Below, in pieces: positions 43,441 through 52,869 of a stretch of 64,000 nt of DNA. Source of the stretch: Clostridium ganghwense (GTDB taxonomy: Bacteria > Bacillota > Clostridia > Clostridiales > Clostridiaceae); the NCBI RefSeq assembly GCF_026735165.1, contig NZ_JAPQES010000002.1:1-64000 (forward strand), in the 5' to 3' direction. Positions within the stretch are counted from its first letter, which is position 1. Each line of letters starts with the position of its first letter. The position numbers were made by a program, and so were the translations under genes. Below the pieces are notes generated by a model, which made no database searches, was not told the origin of the DNA, and saw only the letters and a list, made by a program, of their open reading frames with translations.

Positions 43441-44640
43441 TTAAAACATTGTTTCTATTGAATCCATTATATCTATAATAGGAAACATAAATTTAACAAT
43501 AACAAATGTTATTATTATAGATAAAATTAAAATAGTTATAGGTTCAATGAGAGACGATATTTTATTAACAATTCCATTTATATTCTCTTCATAAATACTA
43601 GCAACATTGTCCAGCATCTCATCTATATTTCCAGTTTCTTCTCCAACTAATACCATTGACACAAAAAATTTTTCAAATAATTTAGTATTCTCTAAAGCAT
43701 TTGATAAACTCATACCTTCTCTAATATTCAAAATTAAATTAGAGATTTTATGTTTATGATATTTATCATTAAAACTATTTTGTATTATTTCTAGAGATGT
43801 TAATATAGGCACTCCACTGCTAATAAGTAAACTTAGACTTTGAGCAAATTTGATTTCATAAATCTCTTTATAAAATTCTTTAATTCCAGGAATAGAAAAT
43901 TTAATCATATTGAATATCCTCTTGTCATAACCTTTAACTCTAATAAACATTAAAAGCATCAACAAGCATACAGCAATTATTTTCGACTCATTACTATTTA
44001 TAAATTTATTAATAGTCATAATTTCTTTAACTTCTTCAGTAATATGCATATTATTTATTGCTAAATTATTAATAAATATAGGTATTATTTTAGTAATAAT
44101 AATTATTGTAATCACTATAGTTGTTATAAATACTATAACTGGATATATTAAAAGAGATCTTATTTTTGTATAAACATTATGTTCCTTCCAATAATATTCA
44201 TAAAGATTTAGTAAAACTTTTTCCATATTACCACTTTGCTCACCTATCTTAATCATGTGAACCATAAACTTAGGATATATCTTCGGAAACTTATCTAAAC
44301 TTTCCGAAAAATCTTTTCCCTTTTCTACATCACTTTTTACTACATATAAACTAGTATTTATTTGTGAATTTAGCTTTTGATATAAAAGTATATCTAAGCC
44401 TCTAGTTATATTAATCCCACATTTTAAAATTTCTGATAGCTGTTTGCAAAATATTGCTATATCTTTACAGCTTACCTTATAACTAAAATCTTTTATATTT
44501 AAATATCTAACTCTATAATCTATTAAAAAATATCCTTTATTTCTCATTAATTCTATAAGTTCTTTTTCATCATTTAAAATATATTTGCCTTTAATAAAAT
44601 TTCCATTTAAATTTACTGCTTTATATTTATAAGTTTTCAT
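43441..44640 (-). CDS. pilC: Type II secretion/type IV pilus membrane protein PilC (GspF)
   Basis: 399 aa. Two GspF domains repeat the pattern: FCKQLSEILKCGINITRGLDIL with KGKDFSESLDKFPKIYPKFMVHMIKIGEQSGNMEKVL, and FAQSLSLLISSGVPILTSLEII with SLSNALENTKLFEKFFVSMVLVGEETGNIDEML. Three membrane segments. It organises the assembly ATPase at the membrane. It overlaps pilB by 14 bp. Confidence 0.95.
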   Translation of the reverse strand: MKTYKYKAVNLNGNFIKGKYILNDEKELIELMRNKGYFLIDYRVRYLNIKDFSYKVSCKDIAIFCKQLSEILKCGINITRGLDILLYQKLNSQINTSLYVVKSDVEKGKDFSESLDKFPKIYPKFMVHMIKIGEQSGNMEKVLLNLYEYYWKEHNVYTKIRSLLIYPVIVFITTIVITIIIITKIIPIFINNLAINNMHITEEVKEIMTINKFINSNESKIIAVCLLMLLMFIRVKGYDKRIFNMIKFSIPGIKEFYKEIYEIKFAQSLSLLISSGVPILTSLEIIQNSFNDKYHKHKISNLILNIREGMSLSNALENTKLFEKFFVSMVLVGEETGNIDEMLDNVASIYEENINGIVNKISSLIEPITILILSIIITFVIVKFMFPIIDIMDSIETMF

Positions 44641-46303
44641 AAGCTCCCTTCATCATCTCTTGAACGGTTGTTATACCTTTTAACACTAATGTCTTGCAAC
44701 TATTATTTAACGTACTCATTCCTTCTTTAATACTGTATTCTCTTAATTCTTCTATGGATTTATTTTGACAAATTAATTTCTTGTGATTAGAATTTAAATA
44801 CATTATTTCAAATATGGCTCTTCTTCCTTTATATCCTGTATTATTACACTTTATACATCCTCTACCTCTAAAGAGTTCATGGCAATTACTTACCCCTAAA
44901 ATTTTTAATTCTTCTTCTTTGGGTATATACTTCTCCTTGCAATAAGGACAAATTTCTCTAATAAGCCTCTGGGCAATTACTGCAACTAATGCATCCGCAG
45001 TTAAATAGTTAGGTACATTCATATTTATCAGTCTTTCAATTGCACTAGGCGCACTATTAGTGTGAAGAGTAGAAAATACTAAATGCCCTGTAATTGCTGC
45101 TTTAACCGCTATCTGAGCGGTTTCTTCATCTCTTATTTCACCGACCATAATAATATCAGGATCCTGTCTCAAAACACTTCTAAGCCCTGCAGCAAAATCT
45201 AATCCCGACTTATAATTTACATTAACTTGATTTACTCCTTTTATTGTGTATTCTACAGGGTCCTCTATTGTAATTATGTTTTTCTCTTCAGAATTTATTT
45301 CATTAATTAATGTATATAGGGTAGTGGATTTTCCGCATCCAGTTGGTCCAGTTGCAAGTACAATACCATTTGAGGTTTCTAAAATCTTTCTGAGAAGTGC
45401 ATATTCATCATTATTTAACTTTAAAGACTTAAGCGAAATATTACTATCTTCCTTATATAAAATTCTTATAGCAATTTTTTCTCCATACACAGTTGGAATT
45501 GTAGATACCCTAAAATCCAATTTCTTATTGTCTATTTTTAATTGCATTTTTCCGTCTTGTGGTATTAACTTTTTTGAAATGTCCATACTTGACATTATTT
45601 TTAATCTAGTACAAATTGCTGGATATACTTCTTTAGGAATTTTATTTTTTCCTTTAAGCACACCATCAATCCTATACCGTATATTCACTTCATTTTCAAA
45701 TGGCTCTAAATGAATATCACTAGCTTTTTCACTAATTGCTCCATAGATTATGGAATTAGTAATTCTAACTATAGGTGATTTGTCAATTTCATTTTTAACT
45801 AATTGATTTTTTATGGTTTCATTTTTTAGCTTCTCAATACCTTCGCTTTTTAAATCCTTTAAAGCTGCACTTGCAAATTCTTTATCATAATAGCTTTCAA
45901 TAGCATAAATTATTTTGTTTTTTCTCTCTATATAAGGAATAATATCCTTATTGGTCAAAAATCTTATATCATCTATAACCATAGCATTAAGAGGATTAGT
46001 CATAGCAACACATATTTTTTCATTTTTTACTCCAAAAGGAATGACATTATATTTTTTTGATATTTCTTTTGGAAGCAATTTTACCACATCTGTTGGAATA
46101 TCTAAATTGTCTAATTCTACACTTTCAATATGAAAATTTTTTTTAAATATTTTGTACAAAACACTTTTTTTTACATAATTATTGTTTAATAGTATTTCTA
46201 CTAATTCAGCTTTAGTTTTTCTTTGAATTTTTAATACTTTATTATAATCATCTATAGCTATTACCTTTTCTTTTAACAATGTGTTTCCTAATATATCTCT
46301 CAT
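44627..46303 (-). CDS. pilB: Type IV pilus assembly ATPase PilB (GspE)
   Basis: 558 aa from the ATG at 46303, 6 nt after AGGAG; an ATG at 46309 overlaps that site. An N-terminal MshE domain precedes the ATPase core: Walker A GPTGCGKSTTLYTLI, Asp box TIEDPVEYT, Walker B QDPDIIMVGEIRDEETA, His box STLHTNSAPSAIERL. A zinc tetracysteine (CPYCKEKY and CIKCNNTGYKGR) follows. It powers pilus extension. It is the first gene of the operon. Confidence 0.96.
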   Translation of the reverse strand: MRDILGNTLLKEKVIAIDDYNKVLKIQRKTKAELVEILLNNNYVKKSVLYKIFKKNFHIESVELDNLDIPTDVVKLLPKEISKKYNVIPFGVKNEKICVAMTNPLNAMVIDDIRFLTNKDIIPYIERKNKIIYAIESYYDKEFASAALKDLKSEGIEKLKNETIKNQLVKNEIDKSPIVRITNSIIYGAISEKASDIHLEPFENEVNIRYRIDGVLKGKNKIPKEVYPAICTRLKIMSSMDISKKLIPQDGKMQLKIDNKKLDFRVSTIPTVYGEKIAIRILYKEDSNISLKSLKLNNDEYALLRKILETSNGIVLATGPTGCGKSTTLYTLINEINSEEKNIITIEDPVEYTIKGVNQVNVNYKSGLDFAAGLRSVLRQDPDIIMVGEIRDEETAQIAVKAAITGHLVFSTLHTNSAPSAIERLINMNVPNYLTADALVAVIAQRLIREICPYCKEKYIPKEEELKILGVSNCHELFRGRGCIKCNNTGYKGRRAIFEIMYLNSNHKKLICQNKSIEELREYSIKEGMSTLNNSCKTLVLKGITTVQEMMKGAYENL

Positions 46304-46404
46304 ACGCATCTCCTAATCCCATAAATTTCATAAACATTTTTTACCATATCATTTTAATATTTTTATCACTTTTAAATTATTTAATCACTTTTTTTCAAAA
46401 AATA

Positions 46405-46442
46405 AAAAAATCTTATTCAAATAATCTCGAATAAGATTTTTT
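46405..46442 (-). terminator. Terminator of dapF
   Basis: AAAAAATCTTATTC pairs with GAATAAGATTTTTT around a 10-nt loop. On the minus strand TTTTTTATTTTTTG follows. It sits just after the dapF stop at 46450. Confidence 0.85.
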
Positions 46443-46449
46443 ACTCTTT

Positions 46450-47271
46450 TTATATTAATATTTCTCCATTAAAGACTATTTCCGCAGGTCCAGTCATTAA
46501 TACACCGTCATCCGTAATTTGTATTAAAAGTTCCCCTCCTGGAACAATTACCTTAACTTTAGATTCTGTGAATCCTAAATGATTACAACAAATAACAGAT
46601 GCACAACTTCCCGTTCCACATGCTAATGTTGGCCCTGCTCCTCTTTCCCAAGTTTTAACTTTAATTAAATTGTTGTCTGTAACTTCACAAAAATTCACAT
46701 TAGTTCCTTGTTTAAATAAATGATGTTTTTCAATACCATTTCCTTCTTCTACACTATATTGCTCTAAATTCCCCATAACGACCGTATGAGGTACACCCAT
46801 AAGCATTGATGTAATCTTATATTCCCTATCCTTTACACTAATCTTCTTTTCAATAATTTCTTCCTTAACATCAGCACCAAAATCCTCAGGTTTATAAGAA
46901 TAATTTCCCATATTTATGGTTATTCCTTTAACTTCATTACCTTCTATATCTAAATAAGCAATTTTAACTCCATCACCAGTCTCAATCTTTACAATTTTTT
47001 TATCAATTATTCCTTTATGATAAACATATTTTGCAAAACATCTTATGCCATTTCCACACATTTCTGCATAAGAACCATCAGCATTAAATATAACCATCTG
47101 TATATCAGCAATTTCACTCTTTCGAACTATTAATATTCCATCTCCACCTATTCCATAACGTCTATGGCAAAGTTTTTTTGCTATCTCCTGTTCTTTTCCC
47201 TTTAATATTTCTTCAAAATCCTCTATAACTATAAAATCATTTCCTGTACCTTGCATTTTAGTAAACTTCAT
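46450..47271 (-). CDS. dapF: Diaminopimelate epimerase
   Basis: 273 aa from the ATG at 47271, where the family start MKFTKMQGTGNDF begins; a TTG five codons upstream has GGAG before it and cannot be excluded. Both catalytic cysteines are present: MCGNGIRCFAKY and ACGTGSCASVICC. It converts LL- to meso-diaminopimelate for lysine and cell wall synthesis. It diverges from rqcH. Confidence 0.95.
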   Translation of the reverse strand: MKFTKMQGTGNDFIVIEDFEEILKGKEQEIAKKLCHRRYGIGGDGILIVRKSEIADIQMVIFNADGSYAEMCGNGIRCFAKYVYHKGIIDKKIVKIETGDGVKIAYLDIEGNEVKGITINMGNYSYKPEDFGADVKEEIIEKKISVKDREYKITSMLMGVPHTVVMGNLEQYSVEEGNGIEKHHLFKQGTNVNFCEVTDNNLIKVKTWERGAGPTLACGTGSCASVICCNHLGFTESKVKVIVPGGELLIQITDDGVLMTGPAEIVFNGEILI

Positions 47272-47369
47272 ATATTTTGCCCCCAATCATACTCCTAATA
47301 TATTTTACTATATTAGTAACATATTACTTTAAATATATCATATAGTCAATATAACGCTTTTCATTATTA

Positions 47370-47398
47370 TTGATTATTACACTAGTAAATAATATACT
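47370..47398 (+). promoter_or_regulatory. Predicted rqcH promoter
   Basis: TTGATT (47370-47375) is 17 bp from TATACT (47393-47398). The predicted start is about 30 bp before the rqcH ATG and its ribosome binding site (GAAAGGATG). Confidence 0.5.
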
Positions 47399-47434
47399 AT
47401 AAATATATGTTTATATAAAAGAAAGGATGATACC

Positions 47435-49177
47435 ATGGCATTAGACGGAATATTTTTATACAGCATCATACATGAATTAAAAGATACTATAATCAATGGA
47501 AAAGTAGATAAAGTAAATCAGCCTGAAAAGGATGAAATAATACTAAACATTCGTCAAGGAAGAAAACTTATCAAACTGCTAATTAGTGCAAGTTCAAACT
47601 ACCCTAGAATACATTTAACAGAAACAAATAAGCCTAATCCATTAAAAGCTCCAATGTTTTGTATGGTACTCAGAAAATACTTAACAAATTCAAGAATTAT
47701 AGACATTAATCAAATAAATAACGATAGAATAGTAGTTCTAACCTTTGAAAGTAGAGATGAGTTAGGCTTTGATAGTATATATTCTCTAGTAATTGAAATA
47801 ATGGGTAGACATAGTAATATAACTTTAGTACGTGAAAGAGATGGAATAATAATGGATAGTATTAAACATATTACTCCAGATGTTAATAGTTATAGAAGTA
47901 CTTTCCCTGGAATTAAATATGTTTATCCTCCAAAATCCACTAAGTTAAATCCTTTTAATTTTTCTTTTGGTGAAGCTGAAAATTATATTAATGAAAATAA
48001 TATTGACTTAAATGAAAATATGTTCCTTATGCTTTTTACAGGAATAAGTAAAACGCTTTCAAAAGAATTAGCTTTTAATTTAAACTTAGCTAATATTACA
48101 CTAAATACAGAATCATTTAATAATATAATAGATTATTGTAAAAATATTTTTAACAAAATAAATTTAAAGAAATTTGAGTACTTTTCATACAAAAATGATA
48201 ATTCGTTGATAGATTTTTATTGCTTCGACTTAAAAAGTATGGGTAAATACACTAAAACCTCTTACGTTTCTCCATCAACACTACTAGAAAGCTTCTATTT
48301 TACAAAAGATAAACTTGATAGATTGAAAGCTAAAAGTTCTGATCTTCAAAAAATTGTTAATAATAACATAAATAGATGTATAAAAAAAGCAAAAATATTA
48401 AATAACACTTTGAAAAAATGTGAAGATAAAGAAAAAGTCAAACTTTATGGTGAACTTATAACAGCCAATATATATGCATTAGAAAAAGGTATGAAAGAAA
48501 TTGAAGTTTTAAATTATTATAGTGAAAAAGGAGAAAATATAAAAATTAAACTTGATGAAAATAAAACTCCTTCACAAAATGTTCAATCATACTATAAAAA
48601 ATATAATAAACTAAAAAAATCAGAAGAAGCCGCACATGAACAGTTAGAACAAAATACAGATGAATTGAACTATCTATATTCTGTACTAACAAATATAAAA
48701 AATGCCAATAGCTATGATGAAATAGAAGAAATAAAAAAAGAACTGATAGAGACAAATTACATCAAGTTTAAAAAGTCTCGTAAAACGAAAAAATCTAAAG
48801 CTCTAAAACCTTTGCACTTTATATCTAGTGATGGATTTGATATATACGTCGGTAAAAATAATATACAAAATGACAATCTAACTTTAAAATTTGCCAATAA
48901 ACATGACATATGGCTCCACACAAAAGAAATACCAGGCTCACACGTTATTATTAGAAACTCTGGTGAAATTCCTGATAGAACATTAATGGAAGCTGCAAAT
49001 TTAGCTGCTTATTATAGTAAAGGCCAGCAATCATCTAAAGTACCTGTAGATTATACAGAAATAAAAAACGTAAAAAAACCAAGTGGTGCGAAACCTGGTA
49101 TGGTAATATATTATACTAATCAAACCCTATATATAACTCCTGAAGAACCAAAATTAAAAGAAATTAATAATAAATAA
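47435..49177 (+). CDS. rqcH: Ribosome quality-control factor RqcH (Fbp/NFACT)
   Basis: 580 aa. The N-terminal NFACT-N domain (LDGIFLYSIIHELKDTIINGKVDKV, IMGRHSNITLV) is followed by helix-hairpin and coiled-coil regions. The C-terminal NFACT-R domain has the DIWLHTKEIPGSHVIIRN motif and VPVDYTEIKNVKKPSGAKPGMVIY. RqcH adds C-terminal Ala tails to stalled nascent chains on 50S subunits; older annotation calls it fibronectin-binding. It stands alone on the plus strand and ends at a strong shared terminator. Confidence 0.94.
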   Translation: MALDGIFLYSIIHELKDTIINGKVDKVNQPEKDEIILNIRQGRKLIKLLISASSNYPRIHLTETNKPNPLKAPMFCMVLRKYLTNSRIIDINQINNDRIVVLTFESRDELGFDSIYSLVIEIMGRHSNITLVRERDGIIMDSIKHITPDVNSYRSTFPGIKYVYPPKSTKLNPFNFSFGEAENYINENNIDLNENMFLMLFTGISKTLSKELAFNLNLANITLNTESFNNIIDYCKNIFNKINLKKFEYFSYKNDNSLIDFYCFDLKSMGKYTKTSYVSPSTLLESFYFTKDKLDRLKAKSSDLQKIVNNNINRCIKKAKILNNTLKKCEDKEKVKLYGELITANIYALEKGMKEIEVLNYYSEKGENIKIKLDENKTPSQNVQSYYKKYNKLKKSEEAAHEQLEQNTDELNYLYSVLTNIKNANSYDEIEEIKKELIETNYIKFKKSRKTKKSKALKPLHFISSDGFDIYVGKNNIQNDNLTLKFANKHDIWLHTKEIPGSHVIIRNSGEIPDRTLMEAANLAAYYSKGQQSSKVPVDYTEIKNVKKPSGAKPGMVIYYTNQTLYITPEEPKLKEINNK

Positions 49178-49226
49178 TTACCAAATAAAATCCCCTATCA
49201 TAAAATAGGGGATTTTATTTGGTAAT
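49177..49226. terminator. Bidirectional terminator between rqcH and pyrR
   Basis: 22-bp perfect arms with a 6-nt loop (49177-49198 and 49205-49226), containing a GC core (CCCCTAT with ATAGGGG) and T-runs on both strands. It serves both convergent genes. Confidence 0.9.
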
Positions 49227-49250
49227 ATCATAAAATTTTATTGAATTAAA

Positions 49251-49787
49251 TTAAACTTCATAAATCACAACGGAATCTTCTTTATCCAATTCTTCAACAT
49301 TAACAGATATTATTTCTTTACTTGAAGTAGGAACATTTTTCCCAACATAATCTGCTCTTATTGGAAGTTCTCTATGCCCTCTATCAACAAGTACAGCTAA
49401 CTGTATATTTGCAGGTCTACCATGTTCAATAATAGCTTCCATAGCAGCTCTTACAGTTCTTCCTGTATAAAGCACATCATCTACTAATATTATTTTTTTA
49501 TTTTTTACATCAATTCCAATATGTTCATTATTAACTACTGGCTGCTCTCCTAATTCTGTTAAATCATCTCTGTAAAGAGTAATATCTACGCATCCAACTT
49601 GAACACTCTCACCTTCAAACTCTCCTATAAGTTTTGCTATTCTGTGAGCTATAGGAACACCTCTCCTTTGTATTCCTACCAATACAATATCCTCAACTCC
49701 CTTGTTTTTTTCAATAATTTCGTGGGATATTCTTTTCAAAGTTCTCTTTATAGCTTTGTCATCTAAAAGTACTGATTTAAATTCCAT
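49251..49787 (-). CDS. pyrR: Pyrimidine operon regulator / uracil phosphoribosyltransferase
   Basis: 178 aa. The PRPP motif [18 protein letters not shown] and [15 protein letters not shown], with [11 protein letters not shown]-type segment ([15 protein letters not shown]), fit PyrR. It is an RNA-binding attenuator of pyr genes with weak uracil phosphoribosyltransferase activity. The ATG follows AGGGGAGG. No pyr biosynthetic genes are adjacent. Confidence 0.93.
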   Translation of the reverse strand: MEFKSVLLDDKAIKRTLKRISHEIIEKNKGVEDIVLVGIQRRGVPIAHRIAKLIGEFEGESVQVGCVDITLYRDDLTELGEQPVVNNEHIGIDVKNKKIILVDDVLYTGRTVRAAMEAIIEHGRPANIQLAVLVDRGHRELPIRADYVGKNVPTSSKEIISVNVEELDKEDSVVIYEV

Positions 49788-49821
49788 TATTTTATTCCTC
49801 CCCTCTTAGATACATAATAAA

Positions 49822-50730
49822 TTATTTTCTAAGTTTTGTAAGTACTTCTACGAAATATTCTGGAAGTTCAGATTCAAATTCAAGATACTTTTCAGTAGAA
49901 GGATGTATAAACCCTAATTTTTTTGCATGAAGCATTTGACCATTCAATCTAAATTTCTGCTTTTTATATCCATAAACAGGATCTCCAACTAAAGGATGTC
50001 CAAGATAGCCCATATGTACTCTTATTTGATGAGTCCTTCCAGTTTCCAGTATACATTTTACTAAAGTATTTCTCTCAAATCTTTCTATCACTTCATAATG
50101 AGTTACAGCTCTCTTTCCACCACTAACTATAGCCATTTTTATTCTTTCTCTAGGATGTCTTGCAAGGGGTTTATCAACTGCCCCACTTTCTTCCTTAATT
50201 ACTCCCTCAGTAAGTGCAATATATTCTCTCGTCATAGAATGATCTTTTAACTGCTCTGCTAATTTTCTGTGAGAATTATCATTTTTAGCTATAACTAAAA
50301 TCCCTGAGGTATCTTTATCTATTCTGTGAACAATACCAGGTCTAATAACTCCATTTATCCCTGATAAATCTTTACAGTGATATAAAAGTGCATTTACCAA
50401 AGTTCCTGTATAATTTCCTGGTGCAGGATGTACAACAATTCCCTGAGGCTTATTTATAACGATTAAATCACTATCCTCATACAATATATCTAAAGGTATA
50501 TTCTCTGGTTGTACAACAAGTTCTTCTAATTCAGGAATATTTACAGTTATTTTATCATAAATTTTTAATTTATAATTTGATTTTTTATTTTTATCATTTA
50601 CTATTACGTTTTCATTTTCAATAAGTTTCTGTATATACGATCTTGATTTACCTTCAAAAACTTGTGATAAATATACATCTAATCTACAATTTACTGAATT
50701 TTCATCTATTATAAATTCTTTTAAATTCAT
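49822..50730 (-). CDS. rluD: Pseudouridine synthase, RluD family
   Basis: 302 aa from the ATG at 50730, overlapping the lspA stop by one base (TAATG) with AAGGAAGAGG upstream. An S4 domain (NCRLDVYLSQVFEGKSRSYIQKLI) precedes the catalytic domain with Asp in HRIDKDTSGILVIAKN. GRTHQIRVHMGYLGHPLVGDPVYG is also typical. It isomerises uridines in rRNA; the exact sites are inferred. It is co-transcribed with lspA, as in many Firmicutes (ylyB). Confidence 0.94.
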   Translation of the reverse strand: MNLKEFIIDENSVNCRLDVYLSQVFEGKSRSYIQKLIENENVIVNDKNKKSNYKLKIYDKITVNIPELEELVVQPENIPLDILYEDSDLIVINKPQGIVVHPAPGNYTGTLVNALLYHCKDLSGINGVIRPGIVHRIDKDTSGILVIAKNDNSHRKLAEQLKDHSMTREYIALTEGVIKEESGAVDKPLARHPRERIKMAIVSGGKRAVTHYEVIERFERNTLVKCILETGRTHQIRVHMGYLGHPLVGDPVYGYKKQKFRLNGQMLHAKKLGFIHPSTEKYLEFESELPEYFVEVLTKLRK

Positions 50731-51176
50731 TATTCCTCTTCCTTTAATATGCAAATAGCTAAAATTATTGTTCCAACTACAACTAATATATCCGCTACAT
50801 TAAAAGTTGGAAAGTAATATACATTCTTATAATGCAGCATTATAAAGTCAATTACATATTTATGTATAACTCTATCATATAGGTTACCTAATGCTCCACT
50901 AATAATCAAAGCAAAACTTATTCTAAGTGCTTTTGACTTAGGCTTATATTTAAATAAATAAAATATCATACCTATTAAAACGGCTAAAGTTACTATAGTT
51001 AATAATAGTATTTTACCTTGAAATATTCCAAAGGCAGCCCCTTTATTTTCTAAATATTGAAATGTAAAAAAATTCTTTATTATTTCAATATCACTACCAT
51101 CTTTAAGGATATTTAAAGCCCAATTCTTCGTAACTCTATCAAGAAAAATTCCTATAATTATAACTAGGAACTCCAT
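50730..51176 (-). CDS. lspA: Lipoprotein signal peptidase (signal peptidase II)
   Basis: 148 aa, four membrane segments. Catalytic Asp motifs are GNLYDRVIHKYVIDFI and FNVADILVVVG, with NKGAAFG earlier. It cleaves lipoprotein signal peptides at the membrane. The ATG follows GGGGGG. Confidence 0.96.
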   Translation of the reverse strand: MEFLVIIIGIFLDRVTKNWALNILKDGSDIEIIKNFFTFQYLENKGAAFGIFQGKILLLTIVTLAVLIGMIFYLFKYKPKSKALRISFALIISGALGNLYDRVIHKYVIDFIMLHYKNVYYFPTFNVADILVVVGTIILAICILKEEE

Positions 51177-51209
51177 ATTATCCCCCCAAATAATTTGTAT
51201 ATAGTAGTA

Positions 51210-51307
51210 AAAAAGAAAAGATATTATGCATTTTCTATATAAACTGAAAATAATCTTAATCTTTTCTTTTTTAACTTATAACAAATTTAATTTTTGAAAT
51301 TTGTTAT
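51210..51307 (-). terminator. Two hairpins after the zinc-finger gene
   Basis: The first, ATAACAAATTT with AAATTTGTTAT (51278-51288 and 51297-51307), follows the zinc-finger gene stop. The second, near 51209-51272, pairs AAAAAAGAAAAGAT with ATCTTTTCTTTTTT over a long loop. Together they probably end the transcript before lspA. Confidence 0.6.
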
Positions 51308-51331
51308 CTATAACTTGCTTTAAACTCTGTA

Positions 51332-51949
51332 TTAATCTGGTAACTGTTGTTTATATTGAGCATTACTTATTTTTTCAACACCTTCAACATATCCGACCTC
51401 ATCCTCATCTTCATACTCATAATCACCATAATCATATACTTTTCTCATTTTATTAAAGTTTTCAACAGTTTGATAACTATCTTCTGCATCAAACTCTACG
51501 TTATTTCTATGATGTTTATATCGAAAAGGACTTCCTAAAGCTGCTTCTTCACTTGGTCTATTATATATATCATCTATATTTTTACTGTTTTGCTCTTTTT
51601 TACACTCTATACAGTACTGTGTATAAGGAATAAAATTCAATCTTTCCTCTGTAATATCTTTTCCACATACTCTGCATTTTCCATAGTTACCATTATCTAC
51701 AGATCTTATGGCTATATCTATTTTATTTAAAATATCCATTTCATTTTTCTTTAAGGCAATTCCCTTTTCTTTATCAAATAATTCTGTTGCAGTATCAGAT
51801 GGATGATTATCATAAAAAGATAGTTCTTGAGACATCTCACTGTTTGAATCTATTACCTCATTTTCCTTCATTTGAGTCAATAAAGCTTCCACTTTATTTT
51901 TTTCTTTAATAAGTCTATTTTTATAATTCATCATTTTATCTTTATCCAT
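51332..51949 (-). CDS. DksA/TraR-type zinc finger protein (YteA-like)
   Basis: 205 aa from the ATG at 51949 after AAGGAG; the longer frame to 52000 lacks support. An N-terminal coiled coil (NYKNRLIKEKNKVEALLTQMKEN) leads to NHPSDTATELFDKEK. The C4 zinc finger is CRVCGKDI with CIECKKEQ. The C-terminus is acidic. The family resembles DksA, which acts on RNA polymerase, but the Gram-positive YteA group is uncharacterised and lacks a proven role. Confidence 0.85.
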   Translation of the reverse strand: MDKDKMMNYKNRLIKEKNKVEALLTQMKENEVIDSNSEMSQELSFYDNHPSDTATELFDKEKGIALKKNEMDILNKIDIAIRSVDNGNYGKCRVCGKDITEERLNFIPYTQYCIECKKEQNSKNIDDIYNRPSEEAALGSPFRYKHHRNNVEFDAEDSYQTVENFNKMRKVYDYGDYEYEDEDEVGYVEGVEKISNAQYKQQLPD

Positions 51950-52057
51950 AAATAACAACTCCTTCTTACATTTAAATAATTTCTTCTTACTTAAACACAT
52001 GAGGTCTATTATTTATTTTTTCTAAAGATAACTTTTTTATTACACAAAAAATTTTTA

Positions 52058-52858
52058 CTAAAAATACATAGTAAATTTCTTTACATCTTCCATTATTTTT
52101 ACTAATTGAGGAATTGATATAGTCTGTCTAGCATCTGATATAGCTTTTTCTGGATTTATATGACTTTCAATTTCAAGTCCATCTGCACCAGCACAAATAG
52201 CAGATATAGACATTTTAGGTACCAACTCTCTAAGTCCTGTACCATGACTTGGATCAACAATTATAGGAAGTCTATATTTTTCTTTAATTGCTGCAACCAA
52301 ATTTAAATCCAAGGTATTTCTGGTATATGTTTCAAAGGTTCTTATTCCTCTTTCACATAATATAACATTCTGATTCCCTTCTGCCATTATATATTCCGCT
52401 GCATACAACCATTCTTCTAAAGTAGCACTCATTCCTCTTTTTAATAATATGGGAATTTTAGTTTTTCCAACTTCTTTCAAAAGGCTGTAGTTATACATAT
52501 TTCTAGAACCAATTTGAATAATATCAGTATAGTTACCAGCCTTTTCTACATCTCTAGTATCCATTATCTCTGTAATAACAGGTAAATCTACTTCCTTACC
52601 AACTTGACTAATTATCTTAAGCCCTTCCTCTTCAAGTCCTTGAAAACTATAAGGAGAAGTTCTAGGCTTATATGCACCACCTCTTAAGATGTGTACACCT
52701 ATTTTTTTTAATTCCTTAGCAATAGAAAGCAAGCTTTCATAGCTTTCTATTGCACATGGTCCAGAAATTATAACTTTTTCCTTTCCACCTATAATAATAT
52801 CTTTTACTTTTACCTTTATTGATTCTCCATAAACTTTATCTACAAGTAATTTTTCCAT
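52058..52858 (-). CDS. aroF: 3-deoxy-7-phosphoheptulonate synthase (DAHP synthase, type I beta)
   Basis: 266 aa, short AroF/AroG-beta form without a chorismate mutase or ACT domain. Motifs: IISGPCAIESYESLL, HILRGGAYKPRTSPYSFQGL, LLKRGMSATLEEWLYAAEYI, LCERGIRTFE, and IIVDPSHGTGLRELV. It makes DAHP from PEP and erythrose-4-phosphate, the first shikimate step. The ATG follows AGGTGAG. It is downstream of mtnN with a 12-bp gap. Confidence 0.93.
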   Translation of the reverse strand: MEKLLVDKVYGESIKVKVKDIIIGGKEKVIISGPCAIESYESLLSIAKELKKIGVHILRGGAYKPRTSPYSFQGLEEEGLKIISQVGKEVDLPVITEIMDTRDVEKAGNYTDIIQIGSRNMYNYSLLKEVGKTKIPILLKRGMSATLEEWLYAAEYIMAEGNQNVILCERGIRTFETYTRNTLDLNLVAAIKEKYRLPIIVDPSHGTGLRELVPKMSISAICAGADGLEIESHINPEKAISDARQTISIPQLVKIMEDVKKFTMYF

Positions 52859-52869
52859 TTATTTCTCAC

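Noticed and set aside
46310-46404. Riboswitch or T-box upstream of pilB, or other leader elements
   Set aside because: The intergenic spaces here and before aroF, dapF and pyrR are too short or lack T-box and riboswitch signatures; only terminators and promoters were evident.
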